This document shows positions 24,834-33,746 of a stretch of 64,000 bases of DNA, in pieces (position 1 is the stretch's first letter; every line of letters starts with the position of its first letter). Both the position numbers and the translations under genes were made by a program. The notes beneath the pieces were generated by a model that did no database searches, was not told where the DNA came from, and was given only the letters and a program-made list of their open reading frames with translations. Source of the DNA: Photobacterium aquimaris (GTDB taxonomy: Bacteria; Pseudomonadota; Gammaproteobacteria; Enterobacterales; Vibrionaceae); assembly GCF_002954455.1 (NCBI RefSeq), contig NZ_MSCC01000006.1:30251-94250 (forward strand), read 5' to 3'.

Positions 24834-27005
24834 TTATAGCGCAGTTAACTTAGCGTATTGGGTTACTAGCCACTTAATACCTTCACCATTAAAGGCCACT
24901 TGCACGCGACTTTGAGCACCGCTACCTTCAAAGTTAATGATCGTCCCTTCACCAAATTTAGGATGTTGCACCCGCTGGCCTAAACTAAACCCAGTTTCAT
25001 TGAAGTTATTATTAACTTGAGTTTGGCTAAAACGACCACTGCTCACAGGTCGTGAAACCTGTGCTTTCATTCGCACTTCTTCAACGTACTGTTCTGGAAT
25101 TTCACGAATAAAGCGCGATGGCTTATGAAAATTATCTTTGCCGTATAAACGTCGCATTTCAGCATAAGTGATATACAGCTTCTTCATTGCGCGTGTCATA
25201 CCGACATAGCACAAGCGACGCTCTTCTTCTAACCGATCAGCTTCTTCAATGGTGCGTGAGCTTGGGAACATTCCTTCTTCAACACCGACCATAAATACGA
25301 TTGGAAACTCTAGACCTTTGGCACTGTGCATCGTCATTAGCTGCACCGCATCTTCAAAGGCATCAGCCTGACCATCACCCGCTTCTAACGCTGCGTGAGC
25401 TAAGAAAGCAGATAACGGACTCATTTCAGCCGCTTCTTCAGGAATTTCAAACTGACGCGTTGCGGTGACTAATTCTTCTAAGTTCTCGATCCGTGCTTGA
25501 GCTTTTTCACCTTTTTCTTGCTCATACATAGCGCGTAAACCGGAATGACGAATCACATCATCGGTTTGTTGATACATCGGCAATTCAGCAGTGTCATCTT
25601 CAAGCGCATTAATTAATTCAATAAAGCGCTGCAGTGCATTGGCTGCGCGTCCAGCCAGCACTTTTTCATCAAGCAATGCTAAGCTCGATTGCCACATGGT
25701 TAAACCACGATCACGAGCAGTAAGACGAATGGTTTCAAGGGTGCGATCCCCGAGACCACGGGTCGGCGTATTCACTACCCGCTCAAAGGAAGCATCGTCG
25801 TTACGGTTGCTGATCAAACGCAAATAAGACAGTGCATCTTTAATTTCTTGGCGCTCAAAGAAACGCATGCCGCCATAAATACGATATGGCATTCCAGCTT
25901 GAATTAACGCTTCTTCTAATACTCGCGATTGAGCATTACTGCGGTATAAGAAGGCTGTATCACTAAGGCTTCCCCCTTGCTCACGCCACTCTTTAATTTT
26001 ACCAACCGCAAATCGCGCTTCATCAAGTTCATTAAAGGCAGAATATAACGAGATTGGCTCGCCATCGCCGTCTTCTGTCCATAACTTCTTACCCATACGT
26101 TCAGTATTATTGGCAATAAGCTCATTGGCAGCATTTAGAATATTGGCAGTCGAACGGTAATTCTGCTCCAAAAAGATTGACGATGCATTACTGAAATCAT
26201 TGAGAAAACGTTGAATATTTTCAACTTGCGCGCCACGCCAACCGTAAATAGATTGGTCATCATCACCGACAATCATCACATGACAATCAGCGCCTGCCAT
26301 TAATCGTAGCCATGCAAATTGAATATTGTTGGTGTCTTGAAACTCATCCACCAAAATATGTTTAAAGCGCGCTTGGTAATGCTCACGAATATGTTTGTTA
26401 TCACGCAATAATTCAAACGAACGCAGTAATAATTCAGCAAAGTCGACCATGCCAGCACGATCACACGCTTCTTGGTAAGCGGTGTAAATTCGCAACCAGG
26501 TTTGTTCAACCGGATCGTTATAGGTTTCAACATGCTGTGGGCGTAAACCCTCATCTTTTTTAGCATTGATATACCAAGCGCCTTGACGTGCAGGCCAATG
26601 CTTTTCATCTAAATTCTGCGCTTTAATCAGTCGACGTAACAATCGCATCTGATCATCAGAATCTAAAATATTAAAATCTTCAGGTAGGCGCGCATCCAAA
26701 TAATGGGCGCGTAACATGCGATGACAGAGACCATGGAAAGTACCATTCCACATTCCCGAACTTGAGCCATGCATTAATTCATTAATCCGCCCCCGCATTT
26801 CAGCTGCGGCTTTATTGGTAAATGTCACCGACATTATTGAATATGGCGAAGCTTGTTCAACTGCTAACAACCAAGCAATACGATGCACTAGCACTCGGGT
26901 TTTGCCGCTGCCTGCTCCCGCCAATACTAGGTGATTACCCAACGGCGCAGCCACCGCCTCGCGTTGTTTGTCATTGAGGCCATCTAATAGAAGTGAAACG
27001 TCCAT
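24834..27005 (-). CDS. uvrD: DNA helicase II (UvrD)
   Basis: Superfamily-1 3'-5' helicase for nucleotide excision and mismatch repair. 723 residues (E. coli 720). Walker A LAGAGSGKTRVL near residue 30, DEFQDTNNIQ, GDDDQSIYGWRGA, QNYRST, TMHSAKGLEFP and VGMTRA are all present, and the C-terminus has the Tudor-like QRVQHPKFGEGTI segment. In E. coli uvrD directly follows yigB; here a plus-strand bufferin operon separates them. Confidence 0.97.
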   Translation of the reverse strand: MDVSLLLDGLNDKQREAVAAPLGNHLVLAGAGSGKTRVLVHRIAWLLAVEQASPYSIMSVTFTNKAAAEMRGRINELMHGSSSGMWNGTFHGLCHRMLRAHYLDARLPEDFNILDSDDQMRLLRRLIKAQNLDEKHWPARQGAWYINAKKDEGLRPQHVETYNDPVEQTWLRIYTAYQEACDRAGMVDFAELLLRSFELLRDNKHIREHYQARFKHILVDEFQDTNNIQFAWLRLMAGADCHVMIVGDDDQSIYGWRGAQVENIQRFLNDFSNASSIFLEQNYRSTANILNAANELIANNTERMGKKLWTEDGDGEPISLYSAFNELDEARFAVGKIKEWREQGGSLSDTAFLYRSNAQSRVLEEALIQAGMPYRIYGGMRFFERQEIKDALSYLRLISNRNDDASFERVVNTPTRGLGDRTLETIRLTARDRGLTMWQSSLALLDEKVLAGRAANALQRFIELINALEDDTAELPMYQQTDDVIRHSGLRAMYEQEKGEKAQARIENLEELVTATRQFEIPEEAAEMSPLSAFLAHAALEAGDGQADAFEDAVQLMTMHSAKGLEFPIVFMVGVEEGMFPSSRTIEEADRLEEERRLCYVGMTRAMKKLYITYAEMRRLYGKDNFHKPSRFIREIPEQYVEEVRMKAQVSRPVSSGRFSQTQVNNNFNETGFSLGQRVQHPKFGEGTIINFEGSGAQSRVQVAFNGEGIKWLVTQYAKLTAL

Positions 27006-27119
27006 CGCTATCTACTGGTTATTTATACAATGGTGATGATTATACCAGCCCCAATAAAGATTGCTTCGATATCTTTGGGGTGATTTTCGCAGAATTCAGA
27101 AACACAAATTCAACATGGC

Positions 27120-27144
27120 CATTAAAATAATTAACATTTTAATG
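27120..27144. promoter_or_regulatory. perfect inverted repeat upstream of the bufferin operon
   Basis: CATTAAAAT, seven bases, ATTTTAATG: a perfect 9-bp dyad about 105 bases before the bufA ATG and just upstream of a possible -10 (TTATGCT). It could be an operator for a metal- or stress-responsive regulator. No regulator is encoded nearby. Confidence 0.4.
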
Positions 27145-27249
27145 AAATAAATTATGCTCTGGCCCTGTCTGTATATTCCAAGAGCGTATTAACGCCATAA
27201 AAATAGTTACAACCGCAAACCAACACTCAATCATAATCAAGGAATCATC

Positions 27250-27525
27250 ATGAAAAAGACTAATATCGCCTTAGCATCAGCAATGACAGGATTAATTGCA
27301 CTCGCCGGTACTCTTGCCTCAACAACGGCTGTCGCAGACGAAATGGGCAAAAAAATGGCAAAAGAAAAATGTTATGGCGTGGCTAAAGCAGGGAAAAATG
27401 ATTGCGCCACCAAAACCAGTTCTTGCGCTGGATCTGCGAAAGAAGATGCGCAAAAAGATGCCTTTGTAGTCGTCCCAAAAGGATTGTGCGCTCGTCTCCA
27501 TGCCGGTTCAACTAAGGAGATGTAA
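27250..27525 (+). CDS. BufA1-type bufferin precursor (DUF2282)
   Basis: 91-residue precursor of a post-translationally modified, metal-binding peptide. A signal peptide (about 1-29, ending STTAVA) is followed by a short mature part with four cysteines, Cys41, 52, 59 and 80, in the DUF2282 blocks EKCYGVAKAGKNDCA, SSCAGSAKEDAQ and VVPKGLC. In characterised bufferins such cysteines are converted by the MNIO enzyme to thiooxazole-type groups that chelate copper in the periplasm. The ATG has AAGGAA upstream. First gene of bufA-bufB-bufC-doxX. Metal specificity here is inferred from the family. Confidence 0.92.
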   Translation: MKKTNIALASAMTGLIALAGTLASTTAVADEMGKKMAKEKCYGVAKAGKNDCATKTSSCAGSAKEDAQKDAFVVVPKGLCARLHAGSTKEM

Positions 27526-27526
27526 T

Positions 27527-28393
27527 TTGGTGGGCTTTTCATCCCAACTGCCGATTGGGGTGGGCTTACGCTCACCTCACATCGCAGACATAATCACTCA
27601 ACGACCCGCCCTTGGTTGGTTAGAAATTCACAGTGAAAACTATTTCAATCCTGATTCATTAGCACGCCAACAATTACGCCAGCTCTTGCCCGACTATCCG
27701 CTTAGTTGTCATGGCATTGGTTTATCATTGGGATCAGCCGATCCCCTTAATGTGGCTCATTTACAGCAACTCAAGCAGTTAATCAGCGAAGTTAACCCCT
27801 TTTTGGTGTCCGAGCACCTCAGCTGGAGCTCTGTTGATGGTCAATTTTTTAATGATTTATTACCGTTACCGTACACCGAAGAGGCTCTGGATAATTTTTG
27901 CGATAAAGTCGATCAAGTTCAGCACACATTAAACCGTCAAATACTGATTGAAAATCCATCGAGCTATTTACAGTTTCAACATTCAACCATGCCTGAATGG
28001 GAATTTTTAATGGCTGTCCAGCAACGAACAGGCTGTGGATTATTATTAGATTTAAATAACATTTATGTCAGTAGCTTTAATCATAGCTTTGATTGCCAAA
28101 CCTATTTAGCCGCAATTGATCCTACCGTGGTGCAAGAAATACACCTAGCTGGCTTTATTCGTAAACATTTGCCTCAGGGTGAAATATGGATTGACACTCA
28201 CAGCCAACCCGTGAGTGATGCCGTGTGGCAGCTATATCAACAGTGGATCCGCTGTCATGGCAGCCATATTCCCACCTTAATTGAATGGGATACAGATATT
28301 CCAACCCTAGCGATATTAGTTGCCGAAGCGAATAAAGCTCAAGCCATTGTCGATAAGGAGCACGCCCATGCCTGCATCAACAACAGCGCCTAA
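27527..28393 (+). CDS. MNIO (DUF692) peptide-modifying enzyme, BufB-like
   Basis: Multinuclear non-haem iron oxidase expected to oxidise cysteines of the bufferin precursor. 288 residues, TIM-barrel type, with metal-ligand blocks typical of DUF692: EIHSENYF, CHGIGLSLGS, SEHLSW, IENPSSYL, LLDLNNIYVS, EIHLAG, IDTHSQPV and LIEWDTDIP. Start is the TTG at 27527: AAGGAG lies seven bases upstream and overlaps the bufA end; the ATG at 27500 inside bufA has no such site. Strong coupling to bufA implies co-translation of substrate and enzyme. Confidence 0.93.
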   Translation: MVGFSSQLPIGVGLRSPHIADIITQRPALGWLEIHSENYFNPDSLARQQLRQLLPDYPLSCHGIGLSLGSADPLNVAHLQQLKQLISEVNPFLVSEHLSWSSVDGQFFNDLLPLPYTEEALDNFCDKVDQVQHTLNRQILIENPSSYLQFQHSTMPEWEFLMAVQQRTGCGLLLDLNNIYVSSFNHSFDCQTYLAAIDPTVVQEIHLAGFIRKHLPQGEIWIDTHSQPVSDAVWQLYQQWIRCHGSHIPTLIEWDTDIPTLAILVAEANKAQAIVDKEHAHACINNSA

Positions 28394-29171
28394 CCTACAC
28401 CAATTACAACACCAATTTGCCGCGGCGTTACATTATCAATCTCATACCGCAACAACGATGGTGATCAGCGATCATTTTAGCGCTCAACAACGACTGCAAT
28501 TGTACTGTAATAATTTTATCGTTGGCTTAACCGAGGTATTAGAGAGCGTCTATTCCACCGTGAAAGCCATGATTGGTGAGGCTTTTTTTAAACAATTAGC
28601 GCGGCAACACATTCTTAATCATCCGCTACCACAAGGGGACGTTACTTTATATGGTGACCACTTTAGCGACACCATTGCCGCTCAACCAACATTGGTTTCA
28701 AGCTTGCCATATTTGGTCGATCTGGCGCGACTAGAATGGTTGCGTGATGTGGTGTCACGATCACCATCTCATAGTGGTGCGCTACCATTAGAGAAATTAC
28801 ACCGACTTGAACATCCACAACATTCGCTTGATCTGCAGCGATATTATTTTCATATACCGATATCAACCCATCTTTTTAGTAGTCAATATGCAGTCGGCAC
28901 ACTGTGGGAGATCGTTAATCACACCGATGGCAGTCATCAACAGCAACAATTAGCAACGTTAGATATTCATCAACCGCAGGCAGTATTGGTACAACATTTC
29001 CAATGGCAGCTGTGGCAACAAACTGTGGCGGCGGAATTAATAACGTTAGTGAACGATTGCCAGCAGCAGCGTCCTATCGCCGCACTCACCGAATCACAAT
29101 TAGCCCTGCTACCACAGCTATTACACCACCATTTAATTGACGATATTGGTGAGGTGAACAACGATGATTAA
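28368..29171 (+). CDS. DUF2063 partner protein of the MNIO enzyme, BufC-like
   Basis: 267 residues. The N-terminal helical domain (QFAAALHYQ, QRLQLYCNNFIVGLTEVLESVYSTVKAMIG) is the DUF2063 signature of BufC/HvfC proteins, which present the precursor peptide to the MNIO enzyme. The C-terminal half is less conserved. ATG at 28368 has AAGGAG seven bases upstream and overlaps the enzyme gene by 26 bases; an in-frame ATG at 28320 lacks one. Cytoplasmic. Role assigned from the family, not from catalytic motifs. Confidence 0.9.
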   Translation: MPASTTAPNLHQLQHQFAAALHYQSHTATTMVISDHFSAQQRLQLYCNNFIVGLTEVLESVYSTVKAMIGEAFFKQLARQHILNHPLPQGDVTLYGDHFSDTIAAQPTLVSSLPYLVDLARLEWLRDVVSRSPSHSGALPLEKLHRLEHPQHSLDLQRYYFHIPISTHLFSSQYAVGTLWEIVNHTDGSHQQQQLATLDIHQPQAVLVQHFQWQLWQQTVAAELITLVNDCQQQRPIAALTESQLALLPQLLHHHLIDDIGEVNNDD

Positions 29172-29622
29172 TTTTATACGTACTATTGACCCTTTTTTTC
29201 AACAACTCACCCAGCCATTACAACCGTTATTATTACTTTTTAGTCGTGTGTGGGTGGCAATTGCCTTTTTTAAATCAGGACTGATCAAATACGGCAGTTG
29301 GGATAGCACATTGTATTTATTTGAATACGAATATCAGGTGCCGGTTCTACCTTGGCTGTGGGCGGCTTATAGCGGCACTGCGATTGAATTGATCGTACCG
29401 ATTTTTTTAGTGCTCGGTTTATTTTCACGACCAATGGCCGCGTTATTATTTGGGTTTAATATTATTGCAGTAGTGTCATACCCCGCGTTATGGCCGCAAG
29501 GGTTTTATGATCATCAATTATGGGGAGTGATGTTACTAATTACACTCTTTTGGGGGGCGGGAAAATTATCACTCGATCATTGGCTCTATCAAGGCCAAGC
29601 TCATCATTATCCTCTCAAATAA
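29164..29622 (+). CDS. DoxX-family membrane protein of the bufferin operon
   Basis: 152 residues with four predicted membrane segments and DoxX blocks (RVWVAIAFFKSGLIKYGSW, VPVLPW, IELIVPIFLVLGLFSRPMA). It overlaps bufC by eight bases with GAGGTG upstream. DoxX proteins close many bufferin/oxazolin operons; a redox or quinone-linked role in maturation has been suggested, but none can be read from the sequence. Confidence 0.9.
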   Translation: MINFIRTIDPFFQQLTQPLQPLLLLFSRVWVAIAFFKSGLIKYGSWDSTLYLFEYEYQVPVLPWLWAAYSGTAIELIVPIFLVLGLFSRPMAALLFGFNIIAVVSYPALWPQGFYDHQLWGVMLLITLFWGAGKLSLDHWLYQGQAHHYPLK

Positions 29623-29643
29623 TGGTGTTATTCCCCCGCTAAC

Positions 29644-30372
29644 TTAGCGTGCAGGAATACCGATTAACGGTAGTAATTCTGCTAAATGACTAATTTCAAC
29701 ATCAGGTAAACAATTAACATTAGCAGTGGTTAATGTGCGGCGCTGATCATTATACCAACACGCTTGCAAGCCATGTTTCTTGGCGCCAAAAACGTCAGTT
29801 TGCAAGTGATCACCTACATGTAAAACCTGTTGTGCCGGTAACCCTAAATGATTTATAGCGTGCTCAAACAGATCTGCAGCTGGTTTTGCTAACCCATCAC
29901 GCCCAGCCTGATAGATGGCGCTGAAATATTTTGCCAAGCCGATTTGCTGCGGATCAACATTACCATTGGTAATTGCCACTAATGGTAGCTGCGCACTCAA
30001 TAACGCCAACACACGATGGGTTTCAGCAGGTACATCGACCTTATTACGCTCAACCAACACCAACTCCAACCCTTGCCGAGCTGCTAATTCAGCAGCTTGT
30101 AAACGCCAGCCTAATTGCATTAAACCGATTTTTAAGGTTTCATAACGCCATTGGCTGACATCATGCGTCAAGCTAGGATCAATCACAGCCAGTTGCTGCT
30201 TAAGGTGCTGCCAATCATCACGGCTGATCATGGTTGATGACGGTAATAGCTGAGCTAACCAATCAAACATCGCTTGTTCAGCTCGAACAATTACCGGATG
30301 GTTATCATAAAGGGTGTCATCCAGATCAAATGTCAGTGCATTGATCGAACCTAAGTGACGATAAAATTGCAT
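29644..30372 (-). CDS. yigB: HAD-IA phosphatase YigB (flavin pathway)
   Basis: Haloacid dehalogenase-type phosphatase; E. coli YigB dephosphorylates the pyrimidine intermediate 5-amino-6-(5-phospho-D-ribitylamino)uracil in riboflavin synthesis. 242 residues. Motif I FDLDDTLYDN, motif II VAITNGN, motif III with GLAKPAADLF and motif IV HVGDHLQTDVFGA. The ATG at 30372 matches the conserved MxFYRxLGxIxALTFD opening and has AGGAAC upstream. Directly after xerC in the lptM-lysA-dapF-xerC-yigB run. Confidence 0.93.
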   Translation of the reverse strand: MQFYRHLGSINALTFDLDDTLYDNHPVIVRAEQAMFDWLAQLLPSSTMISRDDWQHLKQQLAVIDPSLTHDVSQWRYETLKIGLMQLGWRLQAAELAARQGLELVLVERNKVDVPAETHRVLALLSAQLPLVAITNGNVDPQQIGLAKYFSAIYQAGRDGLAKPAADLFEHAINHLGLPAQQVLHVGDHLQTDVFGAKKHGLQACWYNDQRRTLTTANVNCLPDVEISHLAELLPLIGIPAR

Positions 30373-30404
30373 GGTTGTTCCTATAATTAATAATCCAACC
30401 AATA

Positions 30405-31313
30405 CTAGCGGCGCTTAGCTCGCGGATGAGCTGCATCATACACTTTAGCTAGATGTTGAAAATCAAGATGGGTATAAATTTGAGTAGTGGTTAAATTGGC
30501 ATGACCCAATAATTCTTGTACCGCACGTAAATCACCACTGGATTCCAACATATGAGTTGCAAAACTATGGCGTAATTTATGCGGATTTATATGACTTGAT
30601 ACCGCTTGTTTTTGACCCCATTCCGCCATTCTTTTTTGAACATTGCGATTTGAAATACGTTGACCAAGCTTAGACACAAACAAGCCATTTTCATCAGCAT
30701 GAGCAATATTAGCCCGCACTTTAAGCCAATTACCGACCCACTCACACGCTAAACCAGCAAAAGGGACAACTCGCTCTTTATCACCCTTACCAATAACCCG
30801 TAGATCACCTTTGCTTAAGTTAATATCACGCACATTTAAGTTAACCAATTCAGATAAACGTAACCCCGCACCATACATTAATTCCATCATTGCCCGATCA
30901 CGAATCGCCAACGGATCATCATCATTCACTTCTAGCAGTTGATTCATTTCATCAACATCTAAATTTTTCGGTAATGGCCGCGCTTTACGAGGAGCTGCCA
31001 CTCCTTTGGCTGGGTTGGCAGGTAACACTTGCTGATGTACCAAGTAATCAAAAAAGCTTCGCAGTGCAGATAGTCGCATTGCTAAGCTGCTGGCTTTTAG
31101 ACCATTACGCATCCCTTTACTGGCAATTTGGCGTACCCAACCCGCATCAACTTGCTGCCAATTTTCAACTCCAAGCTCTAGTAATTGCTCGGCAATGCAG
31201 GTTAATTGACGTTTATAATTTTGCTGGGTGTGCAAACTAAGCTCACGCTCACTACGCAAATATTCATAAAAACGCTCAAGGGGTTGTTCAAAACTTCGAG
31301 GAAGCGTACTCAC
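30405..31313 (-). CDS. xerC: site-specific tyrosine recombinase XerC
   Basis: Works with XerD at dif to resolve chromosome dimers. 302 residues. N-terminal SAM-like DNA-binding domain, then the catalytic set: Arg in YGAGLRLSEL, Lys in GKGDKERVVP, HKLRHSFATH, GHANLTTTQ and the nucleophile Tyr in YTHLDFQHL. The C-terminus ends YDAAHPRAKRR as in enterics. Only about 50 bases separate it from dapF, so the DUF484 gene commonly found between them is missing. Confidence 0.96.
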   Translation of the reverse strand: MSTLPRSFEQPLERFYEYLRSERELSLHTQQNYKRQLTCIAEQLLELGVENWQQVDAGWVRQIASKGMRNGLKASSLAMRLSALRSFFDYLVHQQVLPANPAKGVAAPRKARPLPKNLDVDEMNQLLEVNDDDPLAIRDRAMMELMYGAGLRLSELVNLNVRDINLSKGDLRVIGKGDKERVVPFAGLACEWVGNWLKVRANIAHADENGLFVSKLGQRISNRNVQKRMAEWGQKQAVSSHINPHKLRHSFATHMLESSGDLRAVQELLGHANLTTTQIYTHLDFQHLAKVYDAAHPRAKRR

Positions 31314-31364
31314 ATAAACCTCAATCTTGGTGTCATCCGTAATCGTGACAACGATTAGCTTTCA

Positions 31365-32195
31365 CTATTGAATAAATTGACCATCAAATACGTGCGCCAC
31401 AGGGCCGGTCATAAATAACGGTTTGCCTTCTCCTGCCCAGCGAATATATAAATCGCCGCCCGGTAAACTCACTTTGACATTTTCATCCAATAATCCTTGG
31501 CTACGACCAACAGCAACCGCAGCACAAGCACCACTGCCACAAGCTTGAGTTTCACCAGCACCACGTTCATACACTCGCAATTTCACCGTACCACGATCAA
31601 TAACTTGCATAAAACCCGCATTAACGCGCTCAGGAAAACGCTCATGAGATTCCAACAACGGCCCTAGTTTTTCAACTGCCGCAGTATCAACGTCATCAAC
31701 AATCGTAACGCAATGTGGGTTACCCATACTCACGGCACCACAAAATAGCGTTTGCTCACCGACCCGCAGTAAATAGGTTTTCTCTGCCTGCTTGGCGCGC
31801 ATCGGAATTTTATTGGGTTCAAAGTTCGGCGCCCCCATATTCACTGTTACTTGACCATCGCTTTCAAGCTTTAACACCATTTTGCCCGCTTTAGTGCTTA
31901 CGGATATATGGTATTTATTGGTTAACCCTTTCATTGACACAAATCGAGCAAAACAACGGGCACCATTACCACACTGCTCAACTTCACTGCCGTCAGCATT
32001 AAAAATGCGATAGTGAAAATCCGTTTCAGGATCATAAGGCGGTTCGACCACTAATAGTTGATCAAAACCAATTCCGCGATGACGATCCGCTAAACGACGA
32101 ATCGCATCTGGCGAAAAAAACACATTTTGTGTGACACAATCAACAACAACAAAGTCATTGCCCAGCCCATGCATTTTGGAAAAGTTAATCTGCAT
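31365..32195 (-). CDS. dapF: diaminopimelate epimerase
   Basis: Converts LL- to meso-diaminopimelate for lysine and peptidoglycan. 276 residues, family length (E. coli 274). The two catalytic cysteines are in EQCGNGARC and QACGSGACA. The start ATG opens MQINFSKMHGLGNDF, conserved in the family. It lies 39 bases after lysA on the same transcript, so the last two lysine-pathway steps are co-expressed. Confidence 0.97.
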   Translation of the reverse strand: MQINFSKMHGLGNDFVVVDCVTQNVFFSPDAIRRLADRHRGIGFDQLLVVEPPYDPETDFHYRIFNADGSEVEQCGNGARCFARFVSMKGLTNKYHISVSTKAGKMVLKLESDGQVTVNMGAPNFEPNKIPMRAKQAEKTYLLRVGEQTLFCGAVSMGNPHCVTIVDDVDTAAVEKLGPLLESHERFPERVNAGFMQVIDRGTVKLRVYERGAGETQACGSGACAAVAVGRSQGLLDENVKVSLPGGDLYIRWAGEGKPLFMTGPVAHVFDGQFIQ

Positions 32196-32234
32196 GATGT
32201 TCCTTAATTATTAAAGCTTCAGTTGCGACGACAA

Positions 32235-33485
32235 TCACTTAACAACATATTCATGTTGCCAAAGTTGCTCTAGCGTTTCACGGGCGCGAACCAAATGCAC
32301 TTGCTGACCATCAACCATGACCTCTGCGACGCGAGGACGAGAATTATAGTTAGATGCCATTACGAAGCCATAAGCACCAGCCGACCTAACGGCTAACACA
32401 TCACCGGGAGCTAAACATAAATGACGATCTTTACCGATAAAGTCACCGGTTTCACAAATAGGCCCAACCAGATCATAACACTGGCTCTCACCTTTGCGTG
32501 GAATCAGCGGCACAATATCTTGCCACGCGGAATACAGGGTCGGTCGAATAAGATCATTCATCGCCGCATCGACAATGGCAAAGTTTTTATATTCAGTATG
32601 CTTTAAAAACTCAACTTTAGTCAGCAATACGCCAGCATTAGCAGCAATAGCACGACCAGGCTCAAAAATTAATTCCAGTTGTGGGTAAGCGGCTAACCGA
32701 GCTAACAATGCGGTCGCATAATCAGCAGGTAATGGCGGTTGCTCATCGTTATAAGTCACTCCTAAGCCACCACCGAGATCTAAATGTTTGATCTCAATTC
32801 CAACCGATTTTAACTCATCAACTAATGCCAACAATCGTTCAGTTGCATCAATAAAAGGCTGCACTTCGGTTAGCTGGGAGCCAATATGACAATCCATTCC
32901 AACCACATTAATATGGGGTAATTGATGGGCTAATTGATAGACATCTAGCGCTCGCTCACGAGCAATACCAAATTTATTGTCTCGCAGTCCCGTTGAAATA
33001 TATGGATGGGTATTAGCGTCAACATCGGGGTTAATACGCAATGAAATAGGGGCAATTTTACCTAATTGACCCGCAACATGATTTAAACGTTCTAATTCAG
33101 GCTCCGATTCAACATTAAAGCATTTAATCCCAAGCTCTAATGCGCGCTGCATTTCAACCGCTGTTTTACCGACACCAGAAAAAACCACCTTGGCAGGATC
33201 GCCACCAGCAGCTAATACTCGCTCAAGCTCACCCTGAGACACAATATCAAACCCGGATCCTAATCGTGCCAACACATTGAGCACTCCAAGGTTAGAGTTT
33301 GCTTTAACTGCATAGCAAATCAAATGCGGCTGAGTAGCAACAGCTTGATCGAACGCATGCCAATGACGCTCAAGCGTGGCGCGTGAATAAACATAAAGTG
33401 GCGTACCATATTGTGCTGCTAATTCAGCTAACGCCACCTCTTCTGCCCATAGTTGTCCGTCTTGCTGATAATTAAAATAATCCAA
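32235..33485 (-). CDS. lysA: diaminopimelate decarboxylase
   Basis: PLP enzyme that decarboxylates meso-diaminopimelate to lysine. 416 residues, alanine-racemase-type barrel. PLP lysine in CYAVKANSN, HIGSQL, GGGLGV, EPGRAI and the C-terminal barrel with Cys in GPICETGD. It begins with TTG at 33485, preceded by AAGGAAA; homologues begin MDYFNY as here, so this start is preferred. Stands between lptM and dapF. Confidence 0.96.
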   Translation of the reverse strand: MDYFNYQQDGQLWAEEVALAELAAQYGTPLYVYSRATLERHWHAFDQAVATQPHLICYAVKANSNLGVLNVLARLGSGFDIVSQGELERVLAAGGDPAKVVFSGVGKTAVEMQRALELGIKCFNVESEPELERLNHVAGQLGKIAPISLRINPDVDANTHPYISTGLRDNKFGIARERALDVYQLAHQLPHINVVGMDCHIGSQLTEVQPFIDATERLLALVDELKSVGIEIKHLDLGGGLGVTYNDEQPPLPADYATALLARLAAYPQLELIFEPGRAIAANAGVLLTKVEFLKHTEYKNFAIVDAAMNDLIRPTLYSAWQDIVPLIPRKGESQCYDLVGPICETGDFIGKDRHLCLAPGDVLAVRSAGAYGFVMASNYNSRPRVAEVMVDGQQVHLVRARETLEQLWQHEYVVK

Positions 33486-33551
33486 TGCTTATTTCCTTCC
33501 CTGTCTTGTTGACTATTAAGCTGCTATTTTATCATCATCGCAGCGGTCTTA

Positions 33552-33668
33552 TTATTGTGGTTGATGTTGTTGTGGTGCATCTTTTGGCATGTAAAGTGGG
33601 CCACTTTGGCCACAGCCAGTTAAAATTAACGATCCGAAGACCAAAATTGCTAATAAACCTTTATGCAT
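33552..33668 (-). CDS. lptM: LPS assembly lipoprotein LptM (YifL)
   Basis: A 38-residue lipoprotein. The signal peptide MHKGLLAILVFGSLILTGC ends in the lipobox LTGC (Cys19), directly followed by the family motif GQSGPLYMP and a Gln/Pro/His-rich tail. LptM binds LptD and promotes correct LptD disulfide formation in the outer membrane LPS translocon of E. coli. It heads the lptM-lysA-dapF run and is divergent from cyaY, the E. coli arrangement. The stop is TAA followed by TAA. Short, but lipobox, motif and synteny together make it convincing. Confidence 0.93.
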   Translation of the reverse strand: MHKGLLAILVFGSLILTGCGQSGPLYMPKDAPQQHQPQ

Positions 33669-33746
33669 AATTCAAAGCCAGTGATTATCATTCCAATGAC
33701 CTCTATAATCGCACCAAGAACAAGAAATGCAATAGGACGCAATAGG

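Noticed and set aside
27500..27526. ATG start for the MNIO enzyme inside bufA
   Set aside because: No Shine-Dalgarno there; the TTG at 27527 has AAGGAG at ideal spacing and begins at the conserved region.
33485..33670. Plus-strand 61-residue frame opposite lptM
   Set aside because: It is antisense to lptM, which has a lipobox, a family motif and conserved synteny.
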